A DNA stretch of 64,000 bases, taken from the NCBI GenBank assembly GCA_963513935.1, contig OY740768.1:72516877-72580876 (forward strand), in the 5' to 3' direction. A program made the position numbers and the translations under genes. The notes beneath the pieces were generated by a model. That model saw only the letters and a program-made list of their open reading frames with translations. It made no database searches and was not told the origin of the DNA. Shown piece by piece: positions 24,502 through 37,166 of this stretch (the first letter of the stretch is position 1; each line of letters begins with the position of its first letter). The stretch is from Aphrophora alni (lineage: Eukaryota; Arthropoda; Insecta; Hemiptera; Aphrophoridae).

Positions 24502-26419
24502 TGTAGCGTTACATACAAATTAATTTAATAATCTGTACTAAATTTACCAACCGTCCACCCCCGCCTTGTCTCATATACCTGCATCCGATATCTAGTGTAA
24601 CCTGGAGGCCAAAGTAGAAACCCATCGCATGACATATCTCTCTCCTTTTCTATCACCGGATAACGTCCAGTCTAAAATACCGTTATTCACTTCACTTCAA
24701 CCTAGTAGAACATGTAGTCGTTCCAAAATCTAATCGGCCTCATTTGCAAAAAGCTCTACAATTCTCGTCATAATAATTTGATAAATCATTCAAAAATCGT
24801 TACGATGCAATAAGTGTTTTTCTAAGAATGTCAGTGTTTTAGAAGTGTAGAGATAATGTCTCAGTGAGTTTTGTTTTTAATAAAACACGGCGTGTGCTTC
24901 TATTCAAAATTTCTCAGCACTTCACAACCAGTCCAGGTACCTTATTTCTCAGATTTTGCTATACTATAAAATTTGTTAATATTTTAAGCTTTGTTTATTG
25001 AAATATGTGTTTAGTATTTTCTTTTAGTATTAAAAATTTTTACTGAAATTTAATAACTTATAAAAGCATTTTCTTTCTTTAAAAGACACTTTACAGAATC
25101 TAAATGTAAACTTTAGGCAGTCAAACTTTGAGTATTGAGCAGTCATATTAAATCTTAAGCAGTCGAAATATTAAGTTTTTGATCATATCAAAAAAACTAG
25201 CAAAAAAGCTTTTTCTGAACCAGAGTCTTTGTTTTTAGAAAATTTCTAACCCTTGTTATAAGTCTTTGTTTCAAACAGAAATCAAGATATTCATATACTA
25301 TTATTAATAACAACTAAAAGGACTTAATTATAATCTTTTCTGGATTTCTGTAATTACGATAATTTTCTTGATTTGGATGAAATAACAAAGCATTTTAAAT
25401 AAGAGAAAACTTGTGCTATTTCATGTATAAGATTGCATACATCTCTATTAGACCTGTGTTTCTTTCCAACAGCAAAGCTGGTCCAAGTTTGCTGGATTTT
25501 GTTTTCTGGATTTTGCAAGTTTATGCAGCAAAATAGGATGCCTGTTAAAAGACTCTACCTAACTGTTTGAGACATGTTTATAACAAAAAAAAACTTGAAA
25601 CGTCGCTAAGTGCACCATAAAATGATTTTCATCTAAAATACTGACTCTAATTGTGAACCTGTTCTTATGTATATTTTTGGAACTGAACTCTGTTTAACAA
25701 AATGTCCTTTACTGTTTATGTGTAATAATGTGTAATTATTTATAATACAATATATATATTTGGGTGGAGCTGCATGCAAACTTTTTCGGTCCTAACAGCC
25801 CCAAAGGGGTTATTTTCAAAATTAATGAAACAAAATTGACGTCAATCTTTAAAAAACTTATGATTTAAAAATTTCAGTATAAAAATTTTTTTTTTCACTA
25901 TTTAAAAATTTCCTTTATATTATAAACAAATTTCCTTTATATATATATATATATATCAACCTAGAATGTAAGAAATTTAATAAACAAAATTATGATATTT
26001 TATAAGTAATTTAATGATGAAAACTTGTTAGAATTAATATACCTTTTGAACTAAAATTTTAATTTTGATTATAGAATCTTTTTTTTTATTGTTAAATTCT
26101 TTTATAACAGTTTGTATAAAAGGGGGGATAAATGTCAAAGTTTAATTGTTAATTTTTTTTAATAACTAAGGGCATGTAAACTTTTTTTTTAAGAAGATTC
26201 AATTTATAATCTTATTCATGGATAAGCTTTTGGTGATGTCAAGTAATCTTAAGCTGGTATTTACCTAATTGTAAATGGTAAAATCTGATCCGTCGAAATT
26301 TCCGTTTAAATTTAATAATTTTTGGCTTTGTTAATTATATAATTTGTCTTTGTCTTTTTTTTATTAAACATTGTTACCAGTTGGTTCCAACTTTTGATAA
26401 TTTAAGTCGCCTGGTAACA
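24502..26419 (-). mobile_element. Solo LTR of the same family, minus strand (copy D)
   Basis: Read on the minus strand it starts TGTTACCAG at 26419, folds back with CTGGTAACA about 45 bases on, and ends AACGCTACA at 24502, giving 1918 bp. It carries the TGACGTCA palindrome (about 25837-25844), the AACCCC-TTT-GGGG hairpin (about 25797-25811), the GGACCGAAA box and GCATGC as in the young copy. A 4-bp ACTT duplication flanks it, so it is a complete solo LTR left by recombination. The GC-richer end at 24541-24680 mimics a coding exon but aligns to the 3' end of the young LTR. Confidence 0.8.
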
Positions 26420-26423
26420 ACTT
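26420..26423. other. Target-site duplication (ACTT), right
   Basis: Partner of 24498-24501. Confidence 0.75.
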
Positions 26424-26965
26424 ATTTGGCAGATAAAGAAGCAGTATTGTGTTTGTTTACTATTAAAAAGTTTATTATCATTTATAGTACTAACAAAACC
26501 TGGAAGAAGACTGATAAAGACTGATCCGTAAAAGAAAAAATACTGAAGTCTTCTCGATGACTCGACAAATAACTCATGACCTAATTCACACTTTGTGCCA
26601 AGCTTGTGAAAACAAATAAACAGAGGTATTTTGATAAAGTTTAAACTTCACAATGCCATTGTGCTTTGATAAATTAAACATTCATATGTAAATCAGTTTA
26701 GACAATAAATAAAACTATAAATAGAACCCCATCACAACACAGGTTTTCTAACAATCTAATTTTCATACAATTCAAATTACCAGAAAGCGAGCTTTGGTTC
26801 CACAATAAGCCATCAGTCACGGTGCCATGGCTGGTTTAACTCCAAATAAAAACAATCAATTAACAGTACGCTTGTTTCAAATAATGGAACAACAATTTCC
26901 ACAACAAGTAAAAGAAAGTCAGGTCACGTGAAAATGATTACAATTAATTATGACGTCTTTGAGCC
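26424..26965. other. Region upstream of a TATA promoter
   Basis: Contains a CACGTG E-box (about 26925-26930), a TGACGTCT half-CRE (about 26951) and a 34-codon ORF starting ATGGCTGG at 26827. No function can be assigned to that ORF. Confidence 0.35.
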
Positions 26966-26969
26966 ATTT

Positions 26970-27032
26970 TATATAAGATTTTGTACTGTCCAATGTTCGT
27001 TCAGAAAAAGTCGTTGAATAACAAACACAATG
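26970..27032 (+). promoter_or_regulatory. TATA/Inr promoter and tiny first exon ending at ATG|GTAAGC
   Basis: TATATAAG (26970-26977) is followed about 31-33 bases later by TTCAG (A at 27003), the spacing expected for a TATA box and an arthropod initiator. From there 30 bases of 5' UTR lead to CACAATG at 27030-27032, immediately followed by GTAAGCG, a strong splice donor. First exons that end right after, or a few codons after, the start codon are common in insect genes for secreted products such as cuticular proteins. The second exon was not identified, so neither the product nor the reality of the gene is established. Confidence 0.5.
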
Positions 27033-28699
27033 GTAAGCGACGGGCACTTTTATGCAGTGTTCTCTAAAACGTCGACTACAAAATATCGTGGGAAATGTAT
27101 GGAGCCTTACAAATTTATTTATACAGACGCACTATTGGCACCCTCCCTGTAATCTAGTAATCAGAATTTCCAACGCTTGTCAATTTTTCCTGTTGATCTA
27201 AGATGAAAAACCTTTCGGTCATCATAGAAAAGTCTAGTTATAGTAAAATTTACAAACCAGTAGGGAAATTTTAATTTAATGATTAGTTTAATAATGGTAT
27301 TTAATACGTAATGTTATTTTTCTGGAATACAAAAAGAAGAGCAATTTTGGAATATGTATAGGAAGAATATCAAAATCCGAAATTAATTTAAAAAATCATT
27401 GGATAGAAAGAAGTGTGCAATATATTTACACGGACTTGGAAAAACCGGAGGAACTAATCATTTGAGAGTATTACACATTCAACAATTTTTATTTATTTAC
27501 TTTAAACTTTAATATTTAAAAACGAAATTATACATGTACACTCAAATTCGTCATTAATCGAAATTAAAAATTTTGCATGTAATAATTGATATTTTACTGT
27601 AACTTCAAGGCGGGTCTATTAGGCTAACACTAGTATTATTTGAAACTGGGAATTAAGGAATAGTCTTGCTGAATAGAATGTTATCTTCATCCTAGGCTAT
27701 TCCCTAAGCCCTAAGTTTAAATTTCGTTCCCCAGGACTTAATTTAGTCATCGACAGATACACTAAGCTAATTAATATACCTGTTCTTCTGATTTTTTAAA
27801 TTAAATCTACATTATGTTTACTGTTAATAATAGTAGCCTTTTTGCTGCTTTTTTACATGTATTGTACAGGACATGTGTATTTTAAGTGTATATTATATCT
27901 GATTCAAGTTACCACTGAATTAATTTTGAATATCCAGCAACAAAAATCGAGTGGGTAAAGCGTTACATTCAGACACCTGGTATTTGAAACATAAAGGTTG
28001 TTATAAAAGGGCTGGTTAATAGTTGTTGGAACGTCAATTTATAGAGGTTTTTTTGTTGCGGAAATGGTTGTATTTTCATTCACTATTGATTACGAAATTT
28101 CTACAAATATTCTCAATGTAATTAAATTATAATATCCAATATTTAGTTAAGTTAAAAATAATAAATTGGACTACATTTAATTATAAACCCAAGTTTTTAC
28201 TTAACGAAACAGCCAAGAGCTTGAAGAGTAATTAATTGATAAGTACTTTTCCAGCAGTTAGTTTAGATTAATTGTAAAACGTAATATACCTAAATGCAAA
28301 CTTAATAATTACTACAAAACTAATTTGACCCAGTTAGTTGTCCCTTATGTTTAAGTAAGAGTAAATTTAATTCAGAAGTAAATACATTAACGTTCTGTTC
28401 AAATAGTTTCAAAATTACGTAGCTCAATATCACATTATAAAATGTATACCTAACGTTAGACTAATTTAATATCTCTAAAAACTTACTTTAATGGAAGTAA
28501 ACAATGAATACGTTCCACTGTTGACCTTAAATTAAGACATTTATTTCCAGATATTATATCACAATATTTTTTCTTTGCGCATAGGATATAAGATTTTTTA
28601 TGGAAATTATTGTTTTTTAAAGCTAGTCCCTTGTGGCTCCTGTAACTCATTATAATTACTAGGATTATGTTCAAATTATAATTAATTAATTAATTAGGA
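27033..28699. other. AT-rich stretch, possible first intron
   Basis: If the promoter at 26970 is real this is intron. No convincing acceptor plus coding exon was seen. A tRNA-like string (GGGTAAAGCGTTACATTCAG) at about 27953-27972 may be a SINE relic. Confidence 0.4.
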
Positions 28700-28830
28700 C
28701 CCTCACTTCATTAGTGAAAGATCCCGAGGTCAATCGTGTGGAGGATAAAAATGTACAGTATTGATGCACCATCGTGAGTGTAATTGGGAAGCTACAATTG
28801 GTAGCGAACTCGCTTCAGTTTATTATAAAA
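28700..28830 (+). repeat. SINE-like repeat, diverged copy
   Basis: Contains ATCCCGAGGTCAATCGTGTGG, comparable to the box region of the copy at 2490, then GATGCACCATCGTGAG and GGGAAGCTACAATTGG, comparable to GTTGACC and GGAGAGCTATGATTGG there. No ends visible. Confidence 0.35.
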
Positions 28831-29644
28831 ACATACATTGGTAGTATTCAACTTGAAAGCCAACTAAAGTAAACTTATTGCTTTAGGTCCACTTTTGAGA
28901 ATACTCTATGAATATTCTAAGTTAAGAAATATAATTCCTATTATCCACATTTACTACCCTTATATAACAATCTAGAGCTACACGGTACGAAATGCGATGC
29001 AACATTTTTTACAATTTTGTATAGAATCTTTGCACTGTGTACATTAAAAGTCTTTAGAAATTTAAAGTCTCTCCGTAATAGCCTCCTTAAGTAGCTCATA
29101 GTGACATACTCGCCAGTTATAATATTTACCGAAGAAAAATACCAGGAGATAATGACAACTATCACTCATGGTTTTTTCTACATTTGTTAAAGACTAAATG
29201 AAGAATGGATTGAATGAAAATTCTAGGAAATTATAAGCCTGCCCATTAGAACAAATTAAAGGCTAAAAAACCGGATTAGAAATAATGTCAATTCGACGAC
29301 AAAGTCAGTATGAGAAATGACTAGGGTTATTGCAAAAATATTGATATTAATATCAAAAGTAAAATCTTAATTGAAATCTATAGAAACTTGTTTTTCATAT
29401 TTTTTTCTAAGATCCAATAGAAGTTAAACAAAAATAAAATAACAATAAACGTCCATTTGACCTCTGATATGTCAGCCCACAGCGAATTTCTAAAATTATT
29501 TATAAAAAAAATTCTATCCATTGACGCTAGACTACGCTTTTGTTAATTAAAATTGGTTCAACCTGGTTAAAATTAAGAATAAACTATTTCAAAGCCGAGT
29601 TGTTTTATTTGAATAAGTTAAATATTTCGAGAGTAAAATACTAA
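28831..29644. other. AT-rich non-coding stretch
   Basis: No gene. TTCGACGACAAAGTCAG near 29291 faintly resembles the Penelope-type hammerhead flank. Confidence 0.45.
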
Positions 29645-29815
29645 CCAATGTTTGAACATATTACGTTTACTTAACGTAAATAGTTTGTTGATGTATTTTG
29701 TCGTTATTTGCCTCTACATTGGTAAACGTACAAACAATTATAGTCAATAAACAATCAGTTCTGTACTACTGAAATTTAAATGGTAATGGGAAACTGATGA
29801 GTAGTATTAGAATGA
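29645..29815 (+). repeat. Dispersed repeat family R, copy 2
   Basis: Diverged partner of 11925-12080, same order of matching blocks. Confidence 0.5.
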
Positions 29816-30600
29816 AGCAACACGTTAATTCTTTATGTTTATTAGATGAAATATTGACGTGTCTAATTGTGCGAAATAAGACATTTAAAATGGTTTACAA
29901 CTATGCCATTGTTGAAAGTATACATTAGTGTAATCCGTTCGCTTTGGTATTTTTATTTAAATCTAGAAATATATTATCTTTACTTAAAATGAGCAATACT
30001 TTTAATTTGAAATAAGGACATTTTAGTCATCAAAATAAAACACGAAAAAATTCAATTGTAACTAAATGACGATTTAATGAGTAAATCAAAATCATCAGTT
30101 GTTACGTGTGCTCAACGAGATTATATTTATTAACATATACAATAAAATTAATGTTAAACATATTGATATTCTGAAAAATAATGTTTTATATAATTTCGTG
30201 CAACTTTGTTTTGTCTGAATATTGTTTGGCCTAACAATGGTTTCCCATAAAATACTTCCGTTAATTACAATTTGATGCTTGAATCATTATTATTTGCCTG
30301 ACATTTTCCCCCAATATGAAAATTTTTTTTGTTACCAAGTGATACAGAAAAGCCAAAGAGAATAAATGAAGAAATAACATTTTTTATAAACAACTATGAT
30401 TGTTATAAAATTTTAGTCCTTATAGTGGGTGTGAAAAGTTCATAATTCCGAGGTTTCAACAAAGGATTCGTATGTACATAAATAATGGAAAAAAACTAAC
30501 TTTCAAACACCCACCAAAAAAAACAAAACAAATATCAACCAAAATAACGATCATTACTATTTTCTTGAGACTACGTGGTATATTTTGTATGTAGGTGAAA

Positions 30601-30604
<4 letters not shown>
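29816..30604. other. AT-rich non-coding stretch
   Basis: Nothing recognised. Confidence 0.5.

Positions 30605-30641
<37 letters not shown>
30605..30641. repeat. (AT)n microsatellite
   Basis: About 37 bp of alternating AT. Confidence 0.95.
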
Positions 30642-30643
<2 letters not shown>

Positions 30644-30933
30644 AACTCTTTTAGCTCCCTCAAATATTAACTTATTATTTTGGAAGCTACCTTTGAACAT
30701 TATGTATATGTAAATTTTAAGGTGAAAAATTCGTAATTATAACATCGGTATACCGTTTATCTAATTTGTTAAGTTAGATTATTTTCCTAATCTGAATTAG
30801 CAAATTTAGTCGTAAATTTGGCTGCCTAAAAAAAATGTACCTATCTGGCGCATAAGAATGTATAGGCCAACTAACTGCCGTATTACCATATACAAAGGCT
30901 GAATGGCTGCCAGCGGCGTTGCCAAATTTTCTT

Positions 30934-30936
<3 letters not shown>

Positions 30937-30977
<41 letters not shown>
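30937..30977. repeat. (AT)n microsatellite abutting a GC-rich tag
   Basis: About 41 bp of AT preceded by GGCTGCCAGCGGCGTTGCC, a GC-rich tag in otherwise AT-rich DNA, as seen where a small retroposed sequence ends in a microsatellite. Confidence 0.8.
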
Positions 30978-30979
<2 letters not shown>

Positions 30980-31724
30980 ACACGCTCATTAGGTAACTTA
31001 TATTGAGTGATAGGCTCACAATGATCTATGTATTTTTGAAGACTTTTGCAGAATAGTAATGATCTGAAAACTTAGCACAATGATAATGGACACTGAACAC
31101 TATTTTAATACTCATTCAATAGACCGCTGCTTTTCCTGGGAGCGGTCCAACATGAACAATAAGGAAATATTTAATTAAATGATGGTTCGAGTTGTAATTT
31201 AATTGAAAGTTTTTTATTAGAGTAATAAAATTCCATAGATCCGAGCTTTATAGGTTTATCGTATCGAAAATAGCGTGGGTTTAGTGTTTATAATAGCTTC
31301 AACCACAGGTATAATCATCACATATTAATAATGTTCACTACGTATGAATTAGACAATTTTAAACTCTTCAAGTCAATTTCTGAAAGCCAAAACTTTTTGA
31401 AAGTACTCAATGGCTCTTTAAATTTAGTGAGGGAAGTCCCACAAGAAATCAGAAGATAATGATAAAAAGAGCATAGGTAAAATTGTACATCGGATCAAAG
31501 ATTGTTATTAGTAGAACACATTTCCGCAAAATTGATCTCAAAAGGTTTGTGCTCAACAAATAACAGCTGATTAGTGTTGCGTAAATTTACAATCTTGAGT
31601 TCTTTGACAACCAACTTTGGCAACTAGTATTTCACTAATATCTATTATATAATAAAACTATTAAGAGCAAACATTTCATAACTAAATGTAAGCGGTGGTT
31701 TTAAATATTCATTTATCATAGAGG
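30978..31724. other. AT-rich non-coding stretch
   Basis: No gene recognised. It could contain the eroded 5' part of the piggyBac element that follows. Confidence 0.4.
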
Positions 31725-32556
31725 CATCATTTATATCTCAAATGCCTTCTCAAGGCGCCTAGATATTGTCACTCTAATTGCAAAACGGATTGAAGGTACG
31801 AATAAAAATCTTACAATCGATAATTGCTATACTAGTCTCCTACTAGCTAAGACGCTATTAGATATAACTAATGCCACTACTGGTATTATTAAAAAACAAA
31901 AGGGAAACCCCTCCAGAGTGTGTAAAAAGAAAGTAACGAACAGAAGCAAACATGTTTACTTGGTTTTCAAGAAAATACTACACTAGTGTCCTATGCCGAA
32001 GAAGAAAAAAATGTCTTACTTAAATGAACTACGCATCACGGTGATGAAATAGATGAATCCAAAAATGAAAAGAAAAAAACAGACAACATTTTCGAGTATA
32101 ATAAAACAAAGAGTGGCGTTGATACTCTCGATCAAATGTTTGGAACTCACAGTACAGCAAGATCCACAAGGCGTTGGCCACTGACTCTTTTTTCCGGCTT
32201 ATACACATCGCAATTTTCAATGCGTAATGTATATTTCTGAGCAAAAATACTAAGTCAAAAACAATCAGAAGATTTTCCTACGTTAAATAAGAATGCATCT
32301 GGTACGACCACTCGTTGCTAAGCGTGCAACTGACGGCCATATTCCAAGAAGATTGAAAGCAAGTGCAGCAAAAATTGGCAACTCATAAGATCGGATGAAA
32401 ACGAGAGAAAAGGAATTTCCAAGACCTGTTCGTGAAATTTTCCCTCGGGATAAAGATAATAAAACCAGATTTTTCTGTGAAGAGTGCAAGAAATCAATGT
32501 GTCTGAAGCAAATGTGTAATGTCTGTGAAAGTTGTCTTGAAGAGGAATCGGATTAA
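31725..32556 (+). pseudogene. piggyBac-family transposase fossil, C-terminal half
   Basis: RRLDIVTLIAKRIEG leads into NLTIDNCYTSLLLAKTLL (about 31805-31860), matching the piggyBac block around a catalytic Asp (DN followed by TS). Next are TTGIIKKQKGNPSRV, LVSYAEEEKNVLL, and EYNKTKSGVDTLDQMFG followed by ARSTRRWPLTLF (about 32090-32200), the highly conserved late DDD-domain signature. It ends with a cysteine-rich tail, FFCEECKKSMC and CNVCESC, as in piggyBac C-terminal zinc-binding domains, and TAA at 32554. Several in-frame stops and frameshifts separate these blocks, and the N-terminal half and terminal inverted repeats were not found. Inactive. Confidence 0.88.
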
Positions 32557-35203
32557 TAAATGATATACTGGGTAATTTATGTTTTTTACGATTGTTCATA
32601 CATTTTATTAGATATAAGATTAATTATTTTTTGTAATATTTAGAGTTACAGTGACATAATGTGAAATTCTTATTATTGGTACTGTTAAATATTGACGAAA
32701 TATTTGTTTTGTTTATTCTTCATATAAATTCGTAAATGTTCACATATATCAATTAAAAAATGTATTTATTATGAAAATATTTTTGAAAGGTTTTACATAT
32801 TTAATATATCTACAATTAAAGTGAAACTTTATTTCTATGCTTAGTATTGTATTTTTTAATTAGGTGGACGTTAAAATTCATTAAAATTCCTGATAGTATG
32901 TAGGGTTTACTTTTATAAAAAATTATCTTTTACATAATACGTTTTATGAGTATTTTTTATCACTAGCATACAAAAATATAGTTATAAATTTATTTGTAAA
33001 ATATGCGTTTTAATTTGAATATTATCTGTCATTGACAAAAACCTGCAACTTAGAATAAACTATTCTCATAAACAAATAAAATATTATATTCTGGTATAAA
33101 AATTATTAAAATAATGAGGAAACTACTAATGTTTAATAATAATTCAATGTGGTCAAAAAGTAAAACCTTTAACAAATATGATAAATTGTTTTCTTGTCGG
33201 GTCCTGCAGACCTCCGCGCGACTGGTTAAACATTTTCACGCGAATAACTAAGCCCTACTAAAGATTACTGTAATAACCGACAGGGTACATTTCCCAAATT
33301 TTAATATATACCTATACGCCTCCACAAACTTAATTAATGTGTCAGGAATGTTTCTGGTTAAAGACATAATTTTTCAAAAAGGTAGGTGTTATTAACGACT
33401 AGAAACTTCAAATTAGTGTTTTGAAAAATAAAACTGCTATCAAGGAAGATATTTTAAATAATATCTTTAAAAAATCAATATTTTAATTACAGTAATGAAA
33501 CATTAACATGGGTACTTTATGGGTACCATGTACAAAATAAAGGGGTGAAGGCTGAAACAAGATCTAATAAACTGAAATCCTCTCAAATTAGAATACAGTA
33601 GAGTTGTATATATTAATTCTGTAGATGATATACAAATATTTTAGGTAACCAAAGATAAATAGATTACAAATTTAATCAGTTCTTAGATAATACTCTTTAC
33701 CAAATTTATTGCTATAGAGGCGTAGTTTATTGCTGTCTCTCCGATAACCTAACCCTAAAACCACAGGTTAGATTATGTAAAGCGACAATAACAAACTTCG
33801 TTTTCTTGTCAACCAATTTCGTCTAACAGCTAGCTTAAGTTTGCACTCGAGTTTTTGTTGCCATTTTGAGGATGCCACATTGGGATAATTTTGTTCTGAA
33901 ATTTCTCAGCCTACAGAATGGATTTCAAAATTCGGGCTTAGTCAACACATGCGAGTTAAATCTGTTCTAATTACATTCAAATTATCATTGAAATCTGTTG
34001 CATAATTGCTTATAAACGGCGTTAGTGACAAATTCATACATGAGTGTAGATCAAGAAAGCTTCATTTTATAAAATAGTAAATATTAAGTTACTAAAGAAT
34101 TTGTCCGCCTTTTGAAGTCATTGCTACTCTGTTACTAGGACATGATGTTACACAATATAGTGATCTTACAAACAATGATTACAAATTCATACGCAAGCCT
34201 AAGAAAACCGAATTAAAGTAGTTTATTTGAAATTTATTTAAAACCATATTTATTTTTATTATATGTTTTCATTGAAATCATCAAATGTATTTATTATTAT
34301 TAGGCGTTTATTATTTTGATTAATTAAAATCTTATAACGCATTTTCTGTAAAAATACGTTAATACTTCGCTTTCAGTAATTCGGCTTTGGAAATTTTAAC
34401 TCTGAAGTATCCATAAAGAAAAAAAATCACTGGAGTTAAGTCCTACAATCTAGCAAACCAAGTTACTTCACCGAATTTCAGAAGCAATCAGCTACTAAAC
34501 AATGCTCTAATAGTGTCCATTGACCCTGCTGTGGTATAAACTAAATGCTGCTTTAAACTGTTATAGTGATAAAAACTCACTGATCATCGAACTTCGGTTA
34601 AAAAAAAAAAATAGGCCAAAAATCTCAGATGTAGAAATTTCATCAAATCTTAATACGTTCTTGTTGTTTCTGGGAATAATGTTTACTCCAGTATTTTGTT
34701 TATTCCGTTAAAAGCAAAACTAAAAATTAGCTGCAAATGACAAAATGTCGAATCTTTACCAGTTAAAACCCCATTAAATTCTTACAAAACTTAGTAGTAA
34801 GGTTTCCGCTCAATCTGTATTTTGTAGAGAGTACCTTGCAAATTAATTATAATGAAGGATCCTGCGAAAGGAGGGATATAAAATGCCAAGCACTAATGAA
34901 CGTCTTCAAAGATATCTTATAGTTACATAAAATAATTACCGAACTAGTTTAATATATGCTCACAGATATTTCTTCCAGACTTTTTGTTTACTGAGAGGTA
35001 TAATTAATTATGTATCACTAGTCTAATATTTAAATTGGTTAAAACCAGTGACTCATTGGCTGTTCTTATTTACCTGTTTTTTTAAACAGTCTTTAAACAA
35101 TGAAATAAACAATGAAATGACTATTTAAAAAAATACGTTTCCGCCCGAAAACACACAGTGTTTCAACTATTTATTGAGCCATATCATCAAATTCTCATGG
35201 ACA
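32557..35203. other. AT-rich non-coding stretch
   Basis: No coding region recognised over 2.6 kb. A small GC-rich patch at about 33195-33260 (CCTCCGCGCGACTGG) is unexplained. Confidence 0.5.
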
Positions 35204-35366
35204 GAAGCAAAGTTACGATAGGGTTTTTTCTTTATTTAGTACATTATAAAATAAAGAAGCAAAGTTATGATAGGTTTTTTCTTTATTTAATACATTATAA
35301 AATAAAGAAGCAAATTTATGATAGGGTTTTTTTCTTCTTTATTTAATACATTATAAAATAAAGATA
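35204..35366 (+). repeat. Tandem repeat, three units of about 52 bp
   Basis: Units begin GAAGCAAA at 35204, 35256 and 35307, each continuing with TTATGATAGG, a T-rich run and TTTATTTARTACATTATAAA. The repeated peptide HYKIKKQ in the plus-strand ORF comes only from this duplication. Confidence 0.9.
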
Positions 35367-35555
35367 ACTCTGATAAAATATATTAGTTATATCTACTACA
35401 CCCTCTATTATGTGTATACTGTACGTTTGTTATTTAAATTTTTTGTTTAAATTATCAACACGTTTAGGAATGTAAAAAGTATATTTTCTTGGTTTTTTTT
35501 CCAATATGTTCTGATCACTATTCCGAATTTTTTGTAGATTAAGTTTGTTTTCTTG

Positions 35556-35842
35556 CTATATCAACGTAGCTTTCTTACTGTACATTTTTCCACTAACTAC
35601 TCTTAGAAAACATTTATTGCCTATTAATCCAATTAAAGCTGATACGGTACTATTAAGTCTTAATGAATCGCTTACGTCAAGTTTAATGACACCTAATTAC
35701 CCAACTAAGTGCAATATTAACTCGAGAGCACAAGTCGTGTTCCTTCCCCCCCAGATAAAATCTAAATAATTAAGGGGATCAATGTTTTTCTCAAATCTCT
35801 TTATCTAGTTATTAATATTTTACCCGTATATCACAGCAAGTG
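35556..35842 (+). repeat. Dispersed repeat family P, copy 1
   Basis: Aligns with 51410-51686: ATATCAACG, TTCTTACTGTA, ATTGCCTATT, GATACGG, CTAAGTGCAATA, GTCGTGT, GATAAAATCTAAATAAT and CCTATATCAC-like blocks occur in the same order. The 74-codon ORF here is not conserved in the other copy, so the repeat looks non-coding. Confidence 0.7.
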
Positions 35843-37166
35843 AAATTGTATCTCATAGAAATGATTAAGATATGCAAATTATTAAACGAGACTTCTAATA
35901 TTAACGAACCACTATGTCATTGTATAATGTTTTTTAAGTAAAACAGCAGTTTATAACCAAAGTGTTATTACCGTAATATAATGCTTGTTTATAGTGTTAT
36001 TGTTGTGATTTAGGCGAAACACTACTGAATTTTATTGGGTAAAAATAGGTAGTAATGGTAATGCCGTGACCTTACTATATGTGGTCCCGTTGTGACTATA
36101 ATTTGGTGTATACATTAATCCTTAATTTAGGAATCGGTATTGTCATGTTTAAATAGCTGGCTTTAATCCTTCTACAAGAAAATAACGCTTTCAAAGTAAA
36201 GATTAAAAGTTAAAAGAATGCGTTAAAAATTGCAGGAGTTTTGATGGAATATTAGAGAAGAGCGTTTGTTATAAACCGTTCGTGACATATACTCGGAGTA
36301 ATATTTCCACTCAGGTGTAAGTAATTGATCTGGCAACTCCTAGAAGTTTATACTTGGATAAATTCAAACAGCATGGAAAGAAAGGTGTTATGAAATGTAC
36401 GTCAAATTGACGAAATAATCAATATACTTAAAAATTATCCTGGCCTAACAAACTAAACCTGTTTACGGTGTTGTTGCCAAAGTGAAACATATATTTCTGT
36501 TTCGTCAACTAGGAATTATAAGAACTTAAAAAGAGAATAAATAACAAGCTATCATTTATTTATTATCTTGATGTCCTTATTTTCATTTTGCGACCCTTAC
36601 AAGTACGTGACTTCCTAGAGGTTTATAGATGACAAAGATTCAAGAAAGTCATTAGTTTACGTGACGTTTGTACATATGTATATAAGATACATAAACATAC
36701 ATATGTATGAACATAATCTTAGAATAATGGATATTGAGCCACCTTTATATAGTTTGATAATTTATATAATTTATTAATTACTTACACAAATTCAACCTTG
36801 AGTTGGTTTTAATAACATTACAAATATCTCTAATTTAACTCCATTAAAAAAGATACATGAAAATTCAAAAGAAAATATATATGTAAAATATTTATGTTGA
36901 ATAACTGAGTGTGTAATAATATGAAGCTTATAAGACTCGACTTAATTTTTGTACGTTAATTATATGAAATATTATCTCAACCTCAGTTGTTGCTATGCCT
37001 TTAAAGTCACCCTACCTTCTAAAGATGGTTGTGATATCATCATTAAAATTGCTAATGACTTGCCTTTGGAACTTACAATGCATATTGATCGATTTTAATG
37101 AAACAGTTAGTTTTGAAGCTTACAATGTTAGAAATTGTCTGTTGTGATAAAATTTAATGCAGGCAC
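35843..37166. other. AT-rich non-coding stretch
   Basis: Similarity to the region after 51686 may continue weakly to about 36060. Otherwise nothing recognised. A TACATATGTATA near-palindrome lies at about 36671. Confidence 0.45.

Noticed and set aside
24541..24665. Minus-strand exon-like frame with acceptor ATTTTAG and donor CAG|GTATAT, reading DMSCDGFLLWPPGYTRY
   Set aside because: The block aligns with the 3' end of the young LTR (GGCRNGG...GTGGAC...ACGCTACA/ATGCTACA) inside copy D, where the same frame is not open. Composition, not coding, explains it.
32029..32599. Minus-strand ORFs across the piggyBac fossil
   Set aside because: They are antisense shadows of the conserved transposase frames.
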